Below, one piece after another: positions 1 through 7,617 of a stretch of DNA of 64,000 bases (the stretch's first letter is position 1; every line of letters begins with the position of its first letter). The notes beneath the pieces are model-generated. The model saw only the letters and a program-made list of their open reading frames with translations, was not told the origin of the DNA and did no database searches. This DNA is from Deltaproteobacteria bacterium (GTDB taxonomy: Bacteria; Desulfobacterota; Desulfobulbia; Desulfobulbales; Desulfurivibrionaceae): positions 1 through 64,000 of the forward strand of contig JAJZPC010000002.1 of the NCBI GenBank assembly GCA_021811385.1, read 5' to 3'. Position numbers and translations under genes: made by a program.

Positions 1-309
1 GCCGTTATTGCCGAGCTGCTTGATGAAGGGAAAGACCTCGTCGCGCAGCGTGACAAACATCTTCTCCGGCGCCGTCTCTTTAAAGCGCGACCAGCGCAGG
101 TGGTCCTGGGTTTTGGAGAAAACCGGCTCCTCAATGGGCTTGCCGGTGCGAGCCGCCTTGCTCTCTTTCAAAGTCTGTAGCTCATCGAGCCGCTTGATGA
201 AGAGCAGGTAGGTCAACTGCTCGATGACCGACAGTGGGTTCGAGATGCCCCCGGACCACATGGTGTCCCAAATTTTATCGATTTTGGATCGTATTTCGCC
301 GGTGATCAT
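1..309 (-). CDS. hsdM: Type I restriction-modification methyltransferase subunit HsdM, N-terminal part (runs off left edge)
   Basis: The first 103 codons of a minus-strand gene are visible; the rest lies beyond position 1. The protein opens MITGEIRSKIDKIWDTMWSG and continues through LSVIEQLTYLLFIKRLDEL, which is the typical N-terminal helical domain of HsdM subunits that precedes the N6-adenine methyltransferase fold. HsdM with HsdS methylates adenine at a bipartite DNA site, and HsdR would add cleavage; neither partner is in view. The ATG at 307-309 is the natural start because the family pattern begins there. The gene lies 50 bases downstream of higA on the same strand, so a toxin-antitoxin pair heads or neighbours the restriction locus. 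The catalytic NPPF motif falls outside the window, so activity cannot be judged. Confidence 0.85.
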   Translation of the reverse strand, partial: MITGEIRSKIDKIWDTMWSGGISNPLSVIEQLTYLLFIKRLDELQTLKESKAARTGKPIEEPVFSKTQDHLRWSRFKETAPEKMFVTLRDEVFPFIKQLGNNG

Positions 310-359
310 ATAATCTCGCTAAACTCGTCAAAGACGAGTGGATTGTTTTGTGAATGTGC

Positions 360-791
360 TCAAATAAAAACCGCAGGGGAAACCCCGAAGCGGGCTGCCA
401 GAGCCTTGGCCTGCCTGGCGTTGATCTCGCGTTTGCCCGTCAGGATCTCGCTCACCACGGATTGCCCGCCGATCTCCTCGGACAGATCGGTCTGCTTGAG
501 TCCGTGCTGCTCCATAAAAAACCGGAGAACGGCTCGTGGCTCCGCCTCCGGAACGGGATGATGTTGTGTCTCGTAATCCTCGACCAGTTGTCCGACCAGA
601 TCGAGAAAATCAGCAAGCTCATGGCCTTCGTCGTCGCCGACTGCATCGATGAGGCTGTGCAGCAGCGCAACCACCTCTTCAAATTGTGCCTCGGTGCGGA
701 TGGGCGTAAGGCGGACCGGCAGCGCTTCTTGCAACGAGCGCCACGCCGGAGCGATTACCGTCGGATCAATGGCATGGCCTGCGGGGATCAT
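360..791 (-). CDS. higA: HigA-type antitoxin with C-terminal XRE helix-turn-helix
   Basis: The product is 143 residues. The C-terminal part (about 88-140) is a Cro/XRE helix-turn-helix: an LKQTDLSEEIG helix, a turn, SVVSEILTGKREIN, then LAARFGVSP. The N-terminal 80 residues are acidic and probably wrap the toxin. The start overlaps the end of the upstream toxin gene by four bases (ATGA), so the two are translationally coupled in the toxin-first order typical of higBA. In this family the antitoxin neutralises HigB and represses its own promoter. A perfect palindrome at 1104-1122, just upstream of higB, is the obvious operator. It belongs to the longer HigA group that carries a regulatory N-terminal extension. 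Confidence 0.88.
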   Translation of the reverse strand: MIPAGHAIDPTVIAPAWRSLQEALPVRLTPIRTEAQFEEVVALLHSLIDAVGDDEGHELADFLDLVGQLVEDYETQHHPVPEAEPRAVLRFFMEQHGLKQTDLSEEIGGQSVVSEILTGKREINARQAKALAARFGVSPAVFI

Positions 792-1090
792 TTTCCTTTA
801 CTCCTGTTCTGTTTGCACCAGCGGTCATACTCGGGATGGGTGAACACATGCCGGATGTAGACCTTTTGCCGGTTGTAGTGGATCACGACGATTATCCGGA
901 AGCTGTTGCCGCCTATATCGAAAATCGTGTACGTATCCGCGTAGTCAGCCGACCGGAACGTTTCCCGCACGTCGCTGAAGCTGGAGAAGCTTGATCTGCT
1001 GACCACCCTGTACCAGGATTCCAGGGGAGATTTGGCGGTGGGGTGAATTTTCCAGAAATCCTCCAGCGCTTTCTTGGCGATCACGTGCAT
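788..1090 (-). CDS. higB: HigB-type mRNA interferase toxin
   Basis: This is a 100-residue basic protein of the RelE/HigB fold. Recognisable stretches are ALEDFWKIHP, the SFSDVRETFRSADY segment, FRIIVVIHYNRQKVYIRHVFTHPEYD and a basic tail. HigB toxins cleave mRNA at the ribosome. The gene precedes and overlaps higA by four bases, and the start at 1088-1090 lies 13 bases downstream of a 19-bp palindrome overlapping a possible TATACT -10 box on the minus strand. The family residues after the VFTHPEYD turn are intact, so nothing suggests inactivation. Confidence 0.88.
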   Translation of the reverse strand: MHVIAKKALEDFWKIHPTAKSPLESWYRVVSRSSFSSFSDVRETFRSADYADTYTIFDIGGNSFRIIVVIHYNRQKVYIRHVFTHPEYDRWCKQNRSKGK

Positions 1091-1103
1091 GGTTCAATCC
1101 AGT

Positions 1104-1122
1104 ATATCGCAATTTGCGATAT
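1104..1122. promoter_or_regulatory. Palindromic operator of the higBA promoter
   Basis: The sequence ATATCGCAA-T-TTGCGATAT is a perfect 9+1+9 inverted repeat 13 bases before the higB start. On the minus strand a TATACT hexamer (plus positions 1101-1106) overlaps its proximal edge and could be the -10 box. HigA antitoxins are known to bind such palindromes through their XRE domain, so autoregulation is the likely function. Binding itself is inferred. Confidence 0.65.
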
Positions 1123-1266
1123 TTGAAACTGTTTTTTTTCTGCGGCTCGATTGCATGATTGTCTTGGGGGAAATCAGGGCCACTCTCCCAGTTTCTTTGC
1201 GGGGCAAAAGGCTCCTGTCACGCCGTCTTGACAGAATTTTTATGATAGGCGATGCTGAGTGCGCCG

Positions 1267-1608
1267 TCAACATAGATGCCTTCCAGATAGGAGAGTTTTC
1301 TTGGCATTGCTGCACCGTGCCCCTGGCAATGAGGAAGGTTGCTTTTCATAAAAGGCTTTACCCAGATCCTCGTTTTTCAGTGAGAGCTTGATGTCATCCA
1401 GGAGACGGTCGATGTCATCGTTTACAATGCAGGGGTTAATACGGGCGATGGGCTCTTGGAAAATGAATGGGAAGATGTTGGTGTCTTCGTCCCATGTAGC
1501 ATTTTTGAGGGAAAGGTATTGATATGACCAGATGCAGAATGCAGGGGATTTTGACCCGCGAGCCTTCGCTACAAACCATGCAAAAAATTCTCCGGCAAGC
1601 AGTTTCAT
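1267..1608 (-). CDS. Unrecognised small protein, possibly a decayed gene end
   Basis: A 113-codon minus-strand frame lies between mtaB and higB. The translated core (FAWFVAKARGSKSPAFCIW, then FPFIFQEPIARINPCIV, then DDIDRLLDDIKLSLKN) has normal, protein-like composition, but I do not recognise the family. No good ribosome-binding site precedes the ATG at 1608, and the frame is open upstream into mtaB. The last 20 residues lose this character. A second frame starting near 1289 (MPRKLSYLEGIYVDGALS, stop near 1200) reads more like protein, which hints at a frameshift. The remaining DNA to 1123 shows no gene. It could be a fragment left by the insertion of the neighbouring restriction and toxin locus. 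Confidence 0.35.
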   Translation of the reverse strand: MKLLAGEFFAWFVAKARGSKSPAFCIWSYQYLSLKNATWDEDTNIFPFIFQEPIARINPCIVNDDIDRLLDDIKLSLKNEDLGKAFYEKQPSSLPGARCSNAKKTLLSGRHLC

Positions 1609-1622
1609 CCTTTTGAAGTCAA

Positions 1623-2942
1623 TCAGACAATCCTGCCCAGCACCCCATCCTCGGTGAGCTCTTCCAGCCGCACCGTAACCAACTGGTTCACCAGCCCGCT
1701 GTCCCCGGCAAAGGATACCGGGATATAATTGCCGGTATAGCCCTTGAGCAAACATCCCTGCTTGCGTCCTTCCACCAGGATCTGGCGGACGCTGCCCAGA
1801 TGCTTGCGGTAAAAACCGCTCCGTTTTGTATGATGCAAATCCCGCAAGCGCGCAACCCTTTCCTCCTTGACCGGTTTGGGAACCTGGTCAGCCATGGCGG
1901 CGGCCGGGGTTCCCGGCCTTTTCGAATAGGGGAAGACATGGAGATAGCTCACCGGCAATGATTCGAGCAGACGGTAGGTGTTGGCAAAGGCTTCCTCGTC
2001 CTCGCCGGGAAAACCGACCAGCACGTCCACGCCGATGGCTGCGTCCGGCAGGCACGCCACGCTCCGTTCCACCACGTTAGCAAAGGCGGCGGCTGGATAA
2101 CGGCGGTTCATCCGCTTGAGTATCCCATCATCCCCGCTCTGTAACGGAATATGCAGATAGGGCATCACTGAGGCCGATTGGGCCATGAGATTCAGGAGCT
2201 CGTCCGTGACCTCGGTGGGCTCAAGCGAACTCAAACGGTAGCGCACCGGCAGGTCCCGGGCGACAAGCAGTCCGAGCAACTCGCGCAGGTTGGTTTTGGG
2301 GGTAAGATCCTGACCATAATGGCCAAGGTGGATGCCGGTGAGCACCTGTTCCTTGTAGCCCTGCGCAGCAAATATCTCGGCCTGGGCCACCACCTTGTCC
2401 GGGTCAAGGCTGCGGCTGCGCCCCCGGGCATAGGGCACGATGCAGTAGGAACAGAAGCTGTTGCAGCCGTCCTGCACCTTCAGATACGCCCTGGTCCGCG
2501 CTCCGAAGCTGGTGACGGTAAGAGGGCAAATCTCCTTGTGCCCACCGATATCGCCCAGATGCATTTCCAGATCACAGTGGCGGTCGGCCAGGGCCACTTC
2601 CACCAAGCGATGCTTGCAACCGTTGCCCACAATGCAGATGGGGCTGTCGGCGATCTCCAGGATCTCCTGGGCTCCAATCTGGGCATAGCAGCCGGTCACG
2701 ATCAACCGAGCCTCGGGATTGGCGCGCAAGGCCCGCCGGATCAACTGACGGGACTGCGCCCCGGCTCTGGCCGTCACCGCGCAGGTGTTGATGATATAGA
2801 TATCCGCCGGATGGGAAAAGGGAACCAGCTCCACTTCCCGCTGGGCAAGTTCCGAAAGGAAGGCCGCCGACTCAAACTGGTTGACCTTGCAGCCGAGGGT
2901 GGTAAGGGCGATCTTTTTTTTGTTCTGGCCTGTGATCTTCAT
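1623..2942 (-). CDS. mtaB: tRNA threonylcarbamoyladenosine methylthiotransferase MtaB
   Basis: MtaB inserts sulfur and a methyl group into t6A37 of tRNAs that read ANN codons. The 439-residue protein has the three parts of the family. An N-terminal domain (about 1-130) carries the three cysteines that hold the auxiliary 4Fe-4S cluster (TLGCKVNQ, NTCAV, VTGCYAQ). A radical SAM barrel carries CNSFCSYC near residues 160-167. A C-terminal TRAM-like end follows. The TLGCKVNQFES start is diagnostic of MtaB rather than MiaB. I chose the ATG at 2942 because the family begins with KKIALTTLGCK shortly after it; an in-frame GTG at 2999 is possible. It lies downstream of pyk on the same strand and near two other tRNA-modification genes. 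Confidence 0.9.
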   Translation of the reverse strand: MKITGQNKKKIALTTLGCKVNQFESAAFLSELAQREVELVPFSHPADIYIINTCAVTARAGAQSRQLIRRALRANPEARLIVTGCYAQIGAQEILEIADSPICIVGNGCKHRLVEVALADRHCDLEMHLGDIGGHKEICPLTVTSFGARTRAYLKVQDGCNSFCSYCIVPYARGRSRSLDPDKVVAQAEIFAAQGYKEQVLTGIHLGHYGQDLTPKTNLRELLGLLVARDLPVRYRLSSLEPTEVTDELLNLMAQSASVMPYLHIPLQSGDDGILKRMNRRYPAAAFANVVERSVACLPDAAIGVDVLVGFPGEDEEAFANTYRLLESLPVSYLHVFPYSKRPGTPAAAMADQVPKPVKEERVARLRDLHHTKRSGFYRKHLGSVRQILVEGRKQGCLLKGYTGNYIPVSFAGDSGLVNQLVTVRLEELTEDGVLGRIV

Positions 2943-3009
2943 GTCTGCGCCATACTGTGTGTGCTCCGGAGTTGCAACAACAAGGCCGATTTCCGGCACC
3001 TCCGTTCGT

Positions 3010-3049
3010 GTAACCGTTCAGCCGCCAAGCTCCGCTGCTGAACGGTTAC
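3010..3049. repeat. Core-less copy of the stop-proximal hairpin family
   Basis: Two perfect 13-base arms, GTAACCGTTCAGC and its complement, enclose a 14-base loop. The right arm covers the pyk stop codon at 3046-3048. The arms match the outer arms of the larger element at 29060-29167 (GGTAACTGTTCAGCAG), with one substitution that is compensated on the other arm. This copy therefore looks like the same element without its conserved core. No T-run follows on the minus strand, so it is not a standard intrinsic terminator for pyk. Confidence 0.6.
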
Positions 3050-4482
3050 GAAACATCGATGATTTTGAGGCTGTTGGTGGTCCCCGCCACCCCGGAGAGA
3101 CTGCCCGCGGTGATCACCAGCCGCCGCGTCCCGGACCGGACCAGCCCGGCGCCCTTCAGCAGCTCGGCCAGCTCGCGGTCCGACAGGGAGACGGAGGATA
3201 CATACAGGGGGAAAACCCCGGAAGAAAGGGCGAGAATATTGCGGACCGTCTGGTTATCGGTGACGGCCACAATCCAGGGCCGGGGCCGCAGCCGGGCGAT
3301 ACGCCTGGCCGTGGCCCCGGTGGCGGTTGGGGTAACGGCCAGGTCCACGGTGCGGTTCTCCAAAACATCGCAGGTGGCGCTGCTGATCAGATCATCGATG
3401 CTGTCTTCGGAGCGGATCGCGGCCCGGACCTCCAAGGCAACCCCGCCGCTCTTGACCAGGCCGCGCTCGGTCTGCCGGGCGATTTTCTTGGCAATACGCA
3501 CCACGGCCACCGGATCATGGCCGATGGCCGTCTCCTCGGAAAACATGATGGCATCGGCGCCGTCCAGGATGGCGTTGGCCACGTCGGTGACCTCGGCCCG
3601 GGTGGGCCGGGCGTTGTCCACCATGGACAAAAGCATCTGGGTGGCGACGATCACCGGCTTGGCCGCCATGTTGGCCCGGTGAATGATGTCCTTCTGGAGT
3701 CCGGGGATCTCCTCGATGGGCAGCTCGATGCCCAAATCGCCCCGAGCCACCATCACCGCATCGGCCTGCGCCAGAATGGAGTCCAGGTTGGCCACCGCCT
3801 GCCGCCGCTCGATCTTGGCCAACAGACAGGGGCGGTAGTTCCCGGTTTGCGGCAGGAGCGCGCGGGCGGCCAGCATATCCTCGGGGCTGCCGACAAAGGA
3901 GATGCAGATGACATCGGCCTTGTGCTGTATGGCAAAGGCGATGCCGCGCTTGTCTTCCTCGGTGAGCACCCCGGAAGGCGTATTATAGCCGGGGATATTG
4001 ACCCCCTTGTTGGACCGGACCACCCCGGCCACCAGGGCCTCGGTTTCAATGATCTCCCCCTCGATGGACTTGACCTTGAACTGCATCATGCCGTCGCCGA
4101 CAAAGATGATGGAGCCGGGCCGCACCCCTTGGGCCAGCCCGGAAATTTCATGGGGCAGAAAGATGCCCCTCCCCGGCCGGGCCTGGCTTGCGGGCCAGAA
4201 ACGGACCTTGGCCCCCCGCCGCACGGTGATCGGCTTTGGCACCGTGCCCAGCCGCATTTTCGGGCCTGGCAGGTCAACAATAATGGCCACCGGCCTCCCC
4301 ATCTCCCCGCTGATTTTCCGCAGGCTGGCGATCACCGCGGCGTGTTCCTCAAAGTCTCCGTGGGAGAGATTCAGGCGAAAGCCATCAACTCCGGCTGCCA
4401 TCAGCCGCCTCTGCACGGCCGGCAAAAAAGAGGCCGGGCCCAGGGTGGCCACAATCTTGGTCTTGGAGATGAATGCGCTCAT
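3046..4482 (-). CDS. pyk: Pyruvate kinase
   Basis: Pyruvate kinase converts phosphoenolpyruvate and ADP to pyruvate and ATP in glycolysis. The 478-residue length is normal. The N-terminal KTKIVATLGPAS signature, the barrel motif DGFRLNLSHG, and the MVARGDLGIELPIEEIP segment with the substrate and metal-binding acidic residues are all present, and a C-terminal regulatory domain of about 115 residues follows. The start at 4482 is chosen for its ribosome-binding site (AAGGAAC seven bases before the ATG) and because the family begins there; the frame stays open further upstream. It is followed on the same strand by mtaB and preceded by mnmA. Its stop codon lies inside the hairpin at 3010-3049. 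Confidence 0.95.
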   Translation of the reverse strand: MSAFISKTKIVATLGPASFLPAVQRRLMAAGVDGFRLNLSHGDFEEHAAVIASLRKISGEMGRPVAIIVDLPGPKMRLGTVPKPITVRRGAKVRFWPASQARPGRGIFLPHEISGLAQGVRPGSIIFVGDGMMQFKVKSIEGEIIETEALVAGVVRSNKGVNIPGYNTPSGVLTEEDKRGIAFAIQHKADVICISFVGSPEDMLAARALLPQTGNYRPCLLAKIERRQAVANLDSILAQADAVMVARGDLGIELPIEEIPGLQKDIIHRANMAAKPVIVATQMLLSMVDNARPTRAEVTDVANAILDGADAIMFSEETAIGHDPVAVVRIAKKIARQTERGLVKSGGVALEVRAAIRSEDSIDDLISSATCDVLENRTVDLAVTPTATGATARRIARLRPRPWIVAVTDNQTVRNILALSSGVFPLYVSSVSLSDRELAELLKGAGLVRSGTRRLVITAGSLSGVAGTTNSLKIIDVS

Positions 4483-4608
4483 GATGTTCCTTGGTTTTTT
4501 CCGGTGATCAAGGCCTGTTTGCAAGCCTGGCAAACAAGGGCTTGGCAAACGCGGCATCGCTCTCAGTGTATCTTTTTTCCGCTGCGGCTGCCAGACACAA
4601 ATTTCGCT

Positions 4609-5676
4609 TCAGCGCGCAATCTCGCCGCATCCCAGAACCTCCTCTCCCTCATAAAAAACCGCGAACTGACCGGGGGTGACCGCGCGCTGGGGCTCGGCAA
4701 ATGTCAGCCGCACCCCGGTATCAAAGCCCACGATCTCTGCCTGGCAGGCTGGGTGCCGGGAACGGATTTTCACCGCGCAGACATGGGGAAAGGGTGGGGG
4801 ATGGCCGCGCAACCAATGCACCACCGGCAGCACCATCTCCCGCTGCCAGAGATCCGCGTCCTTGCCGACCACCACCACGTTGCGCTCCGGATCAAGCGAT
4901 GCCACATACCAGGGGGTGGCGTCCGGCAGACCCAATCCCCGCCGCTGGCCGATGGTATAGTGATGGATGCCCGCGTGTTGCCCAAGTTCCTTGCCCTGCA
5001 AGGTCAGCATCGGGCCGGGTCGCCCTTGCCCCTGGGAATGGGCGGCGAGAAACTCCGCCACCGACTGGTGCTTCAGAAAACAGATATCCTGGCTCTCCGG
5101 AGTATCCCGAAACGCCAAGCCAAAACCGGCAGCCAGCTCGTACACCTCCTCCTTCCGGAAATCACCCAAGGGAAAGCAGAGGCGGGCCAGTTGCTCCTGC
5201 CTGAGCAGCGCGAGAAAATAGGATTGATCCTTTTTAGGATCAATCCCTTTGAGCAGCCGATACCCGGCTTTCCCTTCCCCGCTGATCCGGACATAATGAC
5301 CGGTGGCCAGCAGATCCGCCCCGAGACCCTCCCGCGCCCGATCCAGCAGCAGGCCGCACTTGATGGCGCGGTTGCACACCACGCAGGGGTTGGGGGTTTT
5401 CCCGGCAAAATAGCCGGCGCAGAAATAGTCCACCACCTCCCGTTGGAAAGCTTCGGTCAGATCCACCACGGTAAGCGGGATCTGTAAAAAATCGGCCACC
5501 GCCCGGACCCGCTGCAGTTGCTCGGCCAGATCGGGCTGGGCCAAGGCCATGAAAACGCCCTGCACCCGCGCCCCCTGTTGTTGCAACAGGGCGGCGGCCA
5601 CCGAGGAGTCAACGCCGCCGCTCATGGCGACAACAATATTTTTTTGGTGTATAGTCGTTGCGAAACGCTCTGCCAT
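4609..5676 (-). CDS. mnmA: tRNA-specific 2-thiouridylase MnmA
   Basis: MnmA thiolates U34 of Lys, Glu and Gln tRNAs using ATP and a persulfide sulfur. The 355-residue protein has the N-terminal PP-loop (VVAMSGGVDSSVAAALL), the two catalytic cysteines in NPCVVCNRAIK and ESQDICFL, the HYTIGQRRGLG motif and the C-terminal beta-barrel end (TPGQFAVFYEGEEVLGCGEI). The ATG at 5676 is preferred because the family starts just before the PP-loop, although the frame is open further upstream. The start is only 28 bases from the divergent start of a U32 tRNA-hydroxylation gene, so at least one promoter must lie within the opposite coding region. Confidence 0.95.
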   Translation of the reverse strand: MAERFATTIHQKNIVVAMSGGVDSSVAAALLQQQGARVQGVFMALAQPDLAEQLQRVRAVADFLQIPLTVVDLTEAFQREVVDYFCAGYFAGKTPNPCVVCNRAIKCGLLLDRAREGLGADLLATGHYVRISGEGKAGYRLLKGIDPKKDQSYFLALLRQEQLARLCFPLGDFRKEEVYELAAGFGLAFRDTPESQDICFLKHQSVAEFLAAHSQGQGRPGPMLTLQGKELGQHAGIHHYTIGQRRGLGLPDATPWYVASLDPERNVVVVGKDADLWQREMVLPVVHWLRGHPPPFPHVCAVKIRSRHPACQAEIVGFDTGVRLTFAEPQRAVTPGQFAVFYEGEEVLGCGEIAR

Positions 5677-5704
5677 CCGATCCCCAGCACGAAAAGGCTT
5701 GTTG

Positions 5705-6925
5705 ATGAAACTCCCGGAACTTCTTGCCCCAGCAGGTAATTTTGAAAAGATGCAGACCGCCATCCACTACGGTGCGGATGCAGTCTATCTCGGCGGCAAG
5801 AAATTCAGCCTCCGGGCCCATGCCACCAATTTCAGCGACGAGGAAATCGGCCAGGCCACAGCCTATGCCCACGAGCGCGGTGTGCAAGTATACACCACCC
5901 TCAACATCTTTGCCCACAATGACGATCTTGCCGACCTGCCCGAGTATCTGGCCGCTCTGCAAGAGGCCAAGGTGGACGGGCTGATCATCTCCGACCCGGG
6001 CATCCTCGCCGTGTCCCAACGGGTGGCGCCGGAAATCCCGATCCATCTCAGCACCCAGGCCAATGTCACCAATCTGGAAAGCGTCCGTTTCTGGGCGGGG
6101 CAAGGGGTCAAACGGCTCAATCTGGCCCGGGAGCTTTCCCTGGCCGAGATCAGCCAGATCCGGCAGGCCACCGAGGCGGAGCTGGAGATCTTCGTACACG
6201 GGGCGCTGTGCATCTCCTATTCGGGTCGCTGCCTCTTGAGCCTCTATCTTACGGGACGTGACGCCAACCAGGGCAACTGCGCCCATCCCTGCCGCTACCA
6301 CTACCGGCTGGAAGAGGAAAAACGGCCGGGCCAGTTCTTCCCGGTGGAGGAAGACAGCCGGGGCACCTATATCTTCAACGCCAAGGATCTCTGCCTCTTG
6401 CACCGGCTGCCCGATTTGATCCGGGGTGGGGCGGACAGCCTCAAGATCGAGGGGAGGATGAAGAGCGTCTACTATGTGGGGGCCATAACCCGCCTCTACC
6501 GGGCAGCCCTTGATTCCTGGGGTGCGCAGGGGCTTGACGCCGCCCTGCCCGAGTCCTTCCGGGAGGAGCTGCTGAAAATCGGTTCCCGCGGCTACACGGA
6601 AAACTTCTTCGACCAGCCGCCAAGCACAGCCGACATGCTCTACGACGGCCCCATGATCAGCTACGACTATGCCCCGGTGGGCATCGTCCGCCAGGCAGGC
6701 AGCCAGCCGGTTATTGAGACCCGCAACCCCATCGCGAAGGGCGACCGGGTGGAATACCTGGATCGCGGCCTCAACAACACCGCCCACACCGTGCTTTCTC
6801 TCTCCGGCCCAAACGGCGCCCAACTCACCCAGGCGAACCCGAACAGCCTTACCACCCTCACCCTTGACCCAGCTCCTGCAGTCTGTGAGATCAACGGTCT
6901 TTTTCGGAAAAAAATGGCCTCCTGA
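5705..6925 (+). CDS. trhP: U32-family protein, likely tRNA uridine-5-hydroxylation protein TrhP (YegQ-like)
   Basis: The protein is 406 residues with the U32 family opening (KLPELLAPAGNFEKMQTAI, then GADAVYLGG) and the diagnostic cysteine cluster SGRCLLS, then NQGNCAHPCRYHY, followed by FNAKDLCLL and KIEGRMKS. In E. coli the close relative YegQ/TrhP makes 5-hydroxyuridine at tRNA wobble position 34, and its sister RlhA hydroxylates 23S rRNA; the cysteines likely hold an iron-sulfur cluster. The length and the RDANQGNC region fit TrhP better than the longer RlhA. It is divergent from mnmA, which also modifies U34, so these neighbours may shape wobble reading together. The ATG at 5705 was chosen because the conserved family start follows at once. 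Calling it a peptidase, as older annotation does, is not supported. Confidence 0.8.
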   Translation: MKLPELLAPAGNFEKMQTAIHYGADAVYLGGKKFSLRAHATNFSDEEIGQATAYAHERGVQVYTTLNIFAHNDDLADLPEYLAALQEAKVDGLIISDPGILAVSQRVAPEIPIHLSTQANVTNLESVRFWAGQGVKRLNLARELSLAEISQIRQATEAELEIFVHGALCISYSGRCLLSLYLTGRDANQGNCAHPCRYHYRLEEEKRPGQFFPVEEDSRGTYIFNAKDLCLLHRLPDLIRGGADSLKIEGRMKSVYYVGAITRLYRAALDSWGAQGLDAALPESFREELLKIGSRGYTENFFDQPPSTADMLYDGPMISYDYAPVGIVRQAGSQPVIETRNPIAKGDRVEYLDRGLNNTAHTVLSLSGPNGAQLTQANPNSLTTLTLDPAPAVCEINGLFRKKMAS

Positions 6926-6970
6926 ACAAATAATGCCTATACTTGAAAAAACATGATGGACTCGCAACAA

Positions 6971-7059
6971 CGGTGCTTCGACAGGCTCAGCACGAACGAA
7001 AAAATCAATAATTTCAAATAACTACCGTTCGTGCTGAGCCTGTCGAAGCACCGTTTTTA
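6971..7059. repeat. Long inverted repeat of the TTCGACAGGCTCAG family
   Basis: Two perfectly complementary arms of 28 bases (6971-6998 and 7026-7053) flank a 27-base AT-rich loop and are followed by TTTTTAT. The arm core reads GCTTCGACAGGCTCAGCACG. It lies between the U32 gene and the next gene on the same strand. The T-run makes it a plausible terminator for the U32 gene. Five other loci in the window carry the same family. Confidence 0.85.
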
Positions 7060-7105
7060 TTGTCACAGGTTCCATCAATCAAATCACGAGGAGCGTCCCT
7101 TCGCC

Positions 7106-7609
7106 ATGCAGCACATTCTGAGCATCGTTATGATCCTGATCGGAGCAGTGGTCATGCTCTTCAGCTTCCTCAAGGCGCGGGAACTGCACATCCTCACCCC
7201 CTTCATCCCCGAGCGCAGCAAACCGCCGATCATCCGCGCCCTGCGTCTGCATCGCGGGCTGATGCTTTTTTTCCTGCTGATTTACTGCCTGGTGGCCGGG
7301 ATCTTTTTCCTTGATCTCCCCTTTGTCGGCGAGTTCCTCGTCGGCCTCGTTTTTCTGTCCGGGGCGATCTTCGTTCTCCTTGGGCTCCACGTCCAGATCA
7401 GAATGCTTCTTGAGATTAAAAACACCCTGCACGGCCTGTTGCCCATCTGCGCCTCCTGCAAAAAAATCCGCAGCCCCGATGGCGACCCCCATGACCCGGC
7501 CGCGTGGAGTAGCGTGGAAGCATTCATCTCCGCCAAGGCCTCGGTCGATTTCACCCACAGCATCTGCCCGGATTGCCTGAAAAAACTCTACCCAGATCTC
7601 TATAAATAA
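7106..7609 (+). CDS. Two-helix-pair membrane protein with C-terminal CxxC...CxxC zinc-binding tail
   Basis: This 167-residue protein has about three to four hydrophobic segments in its first 110 residues (HILSIVMILIGAVVMLF; LMLFFLLIYCLVAGIFF; FLVGLVFLSGAIFVLL). It ends in a cytoplasmic domain with LLPICASCKKIRS and HSICPDCLKKLYPDL. That tail is common at the C-termini of bacterial PAS and response-regulator signalling proteins, where its two CxxC pairs probably bind metal. Here it is attached to a small membrane unit instead. The ATG at 7106 has GAGGAG upstream, at a somewhat long spacing. The gene is followed after 8 bases by the DUF309 gene. The function is unknown. Confidence 0.7.
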   Translation: MQHILSIVMILIGAVVMLFSFLKARELHILTPFIPERSKPPIIRALRLHRGLMLFFLLIYCLVAGIFFLDLPFVGEFLVGLVFLSGAIFVLLGLHVQIRMLLEIKNTLHGLLPICASCKKIRSPDGDPHDPAAWSSVEAFISAKASVDFTHSICPDCLKKLYPDLYK

Positions 7610-7617
7610 GTATCGCC

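Noticed and set aside
2881-5487. Very long open frame on the + strand opposite mtaB, pyk and mnmA
   Set aside because: It is the antisense shadow of three strong minus-strand genes in GC-rich DNA; its translation is rich in G, H, P and R without any domain.
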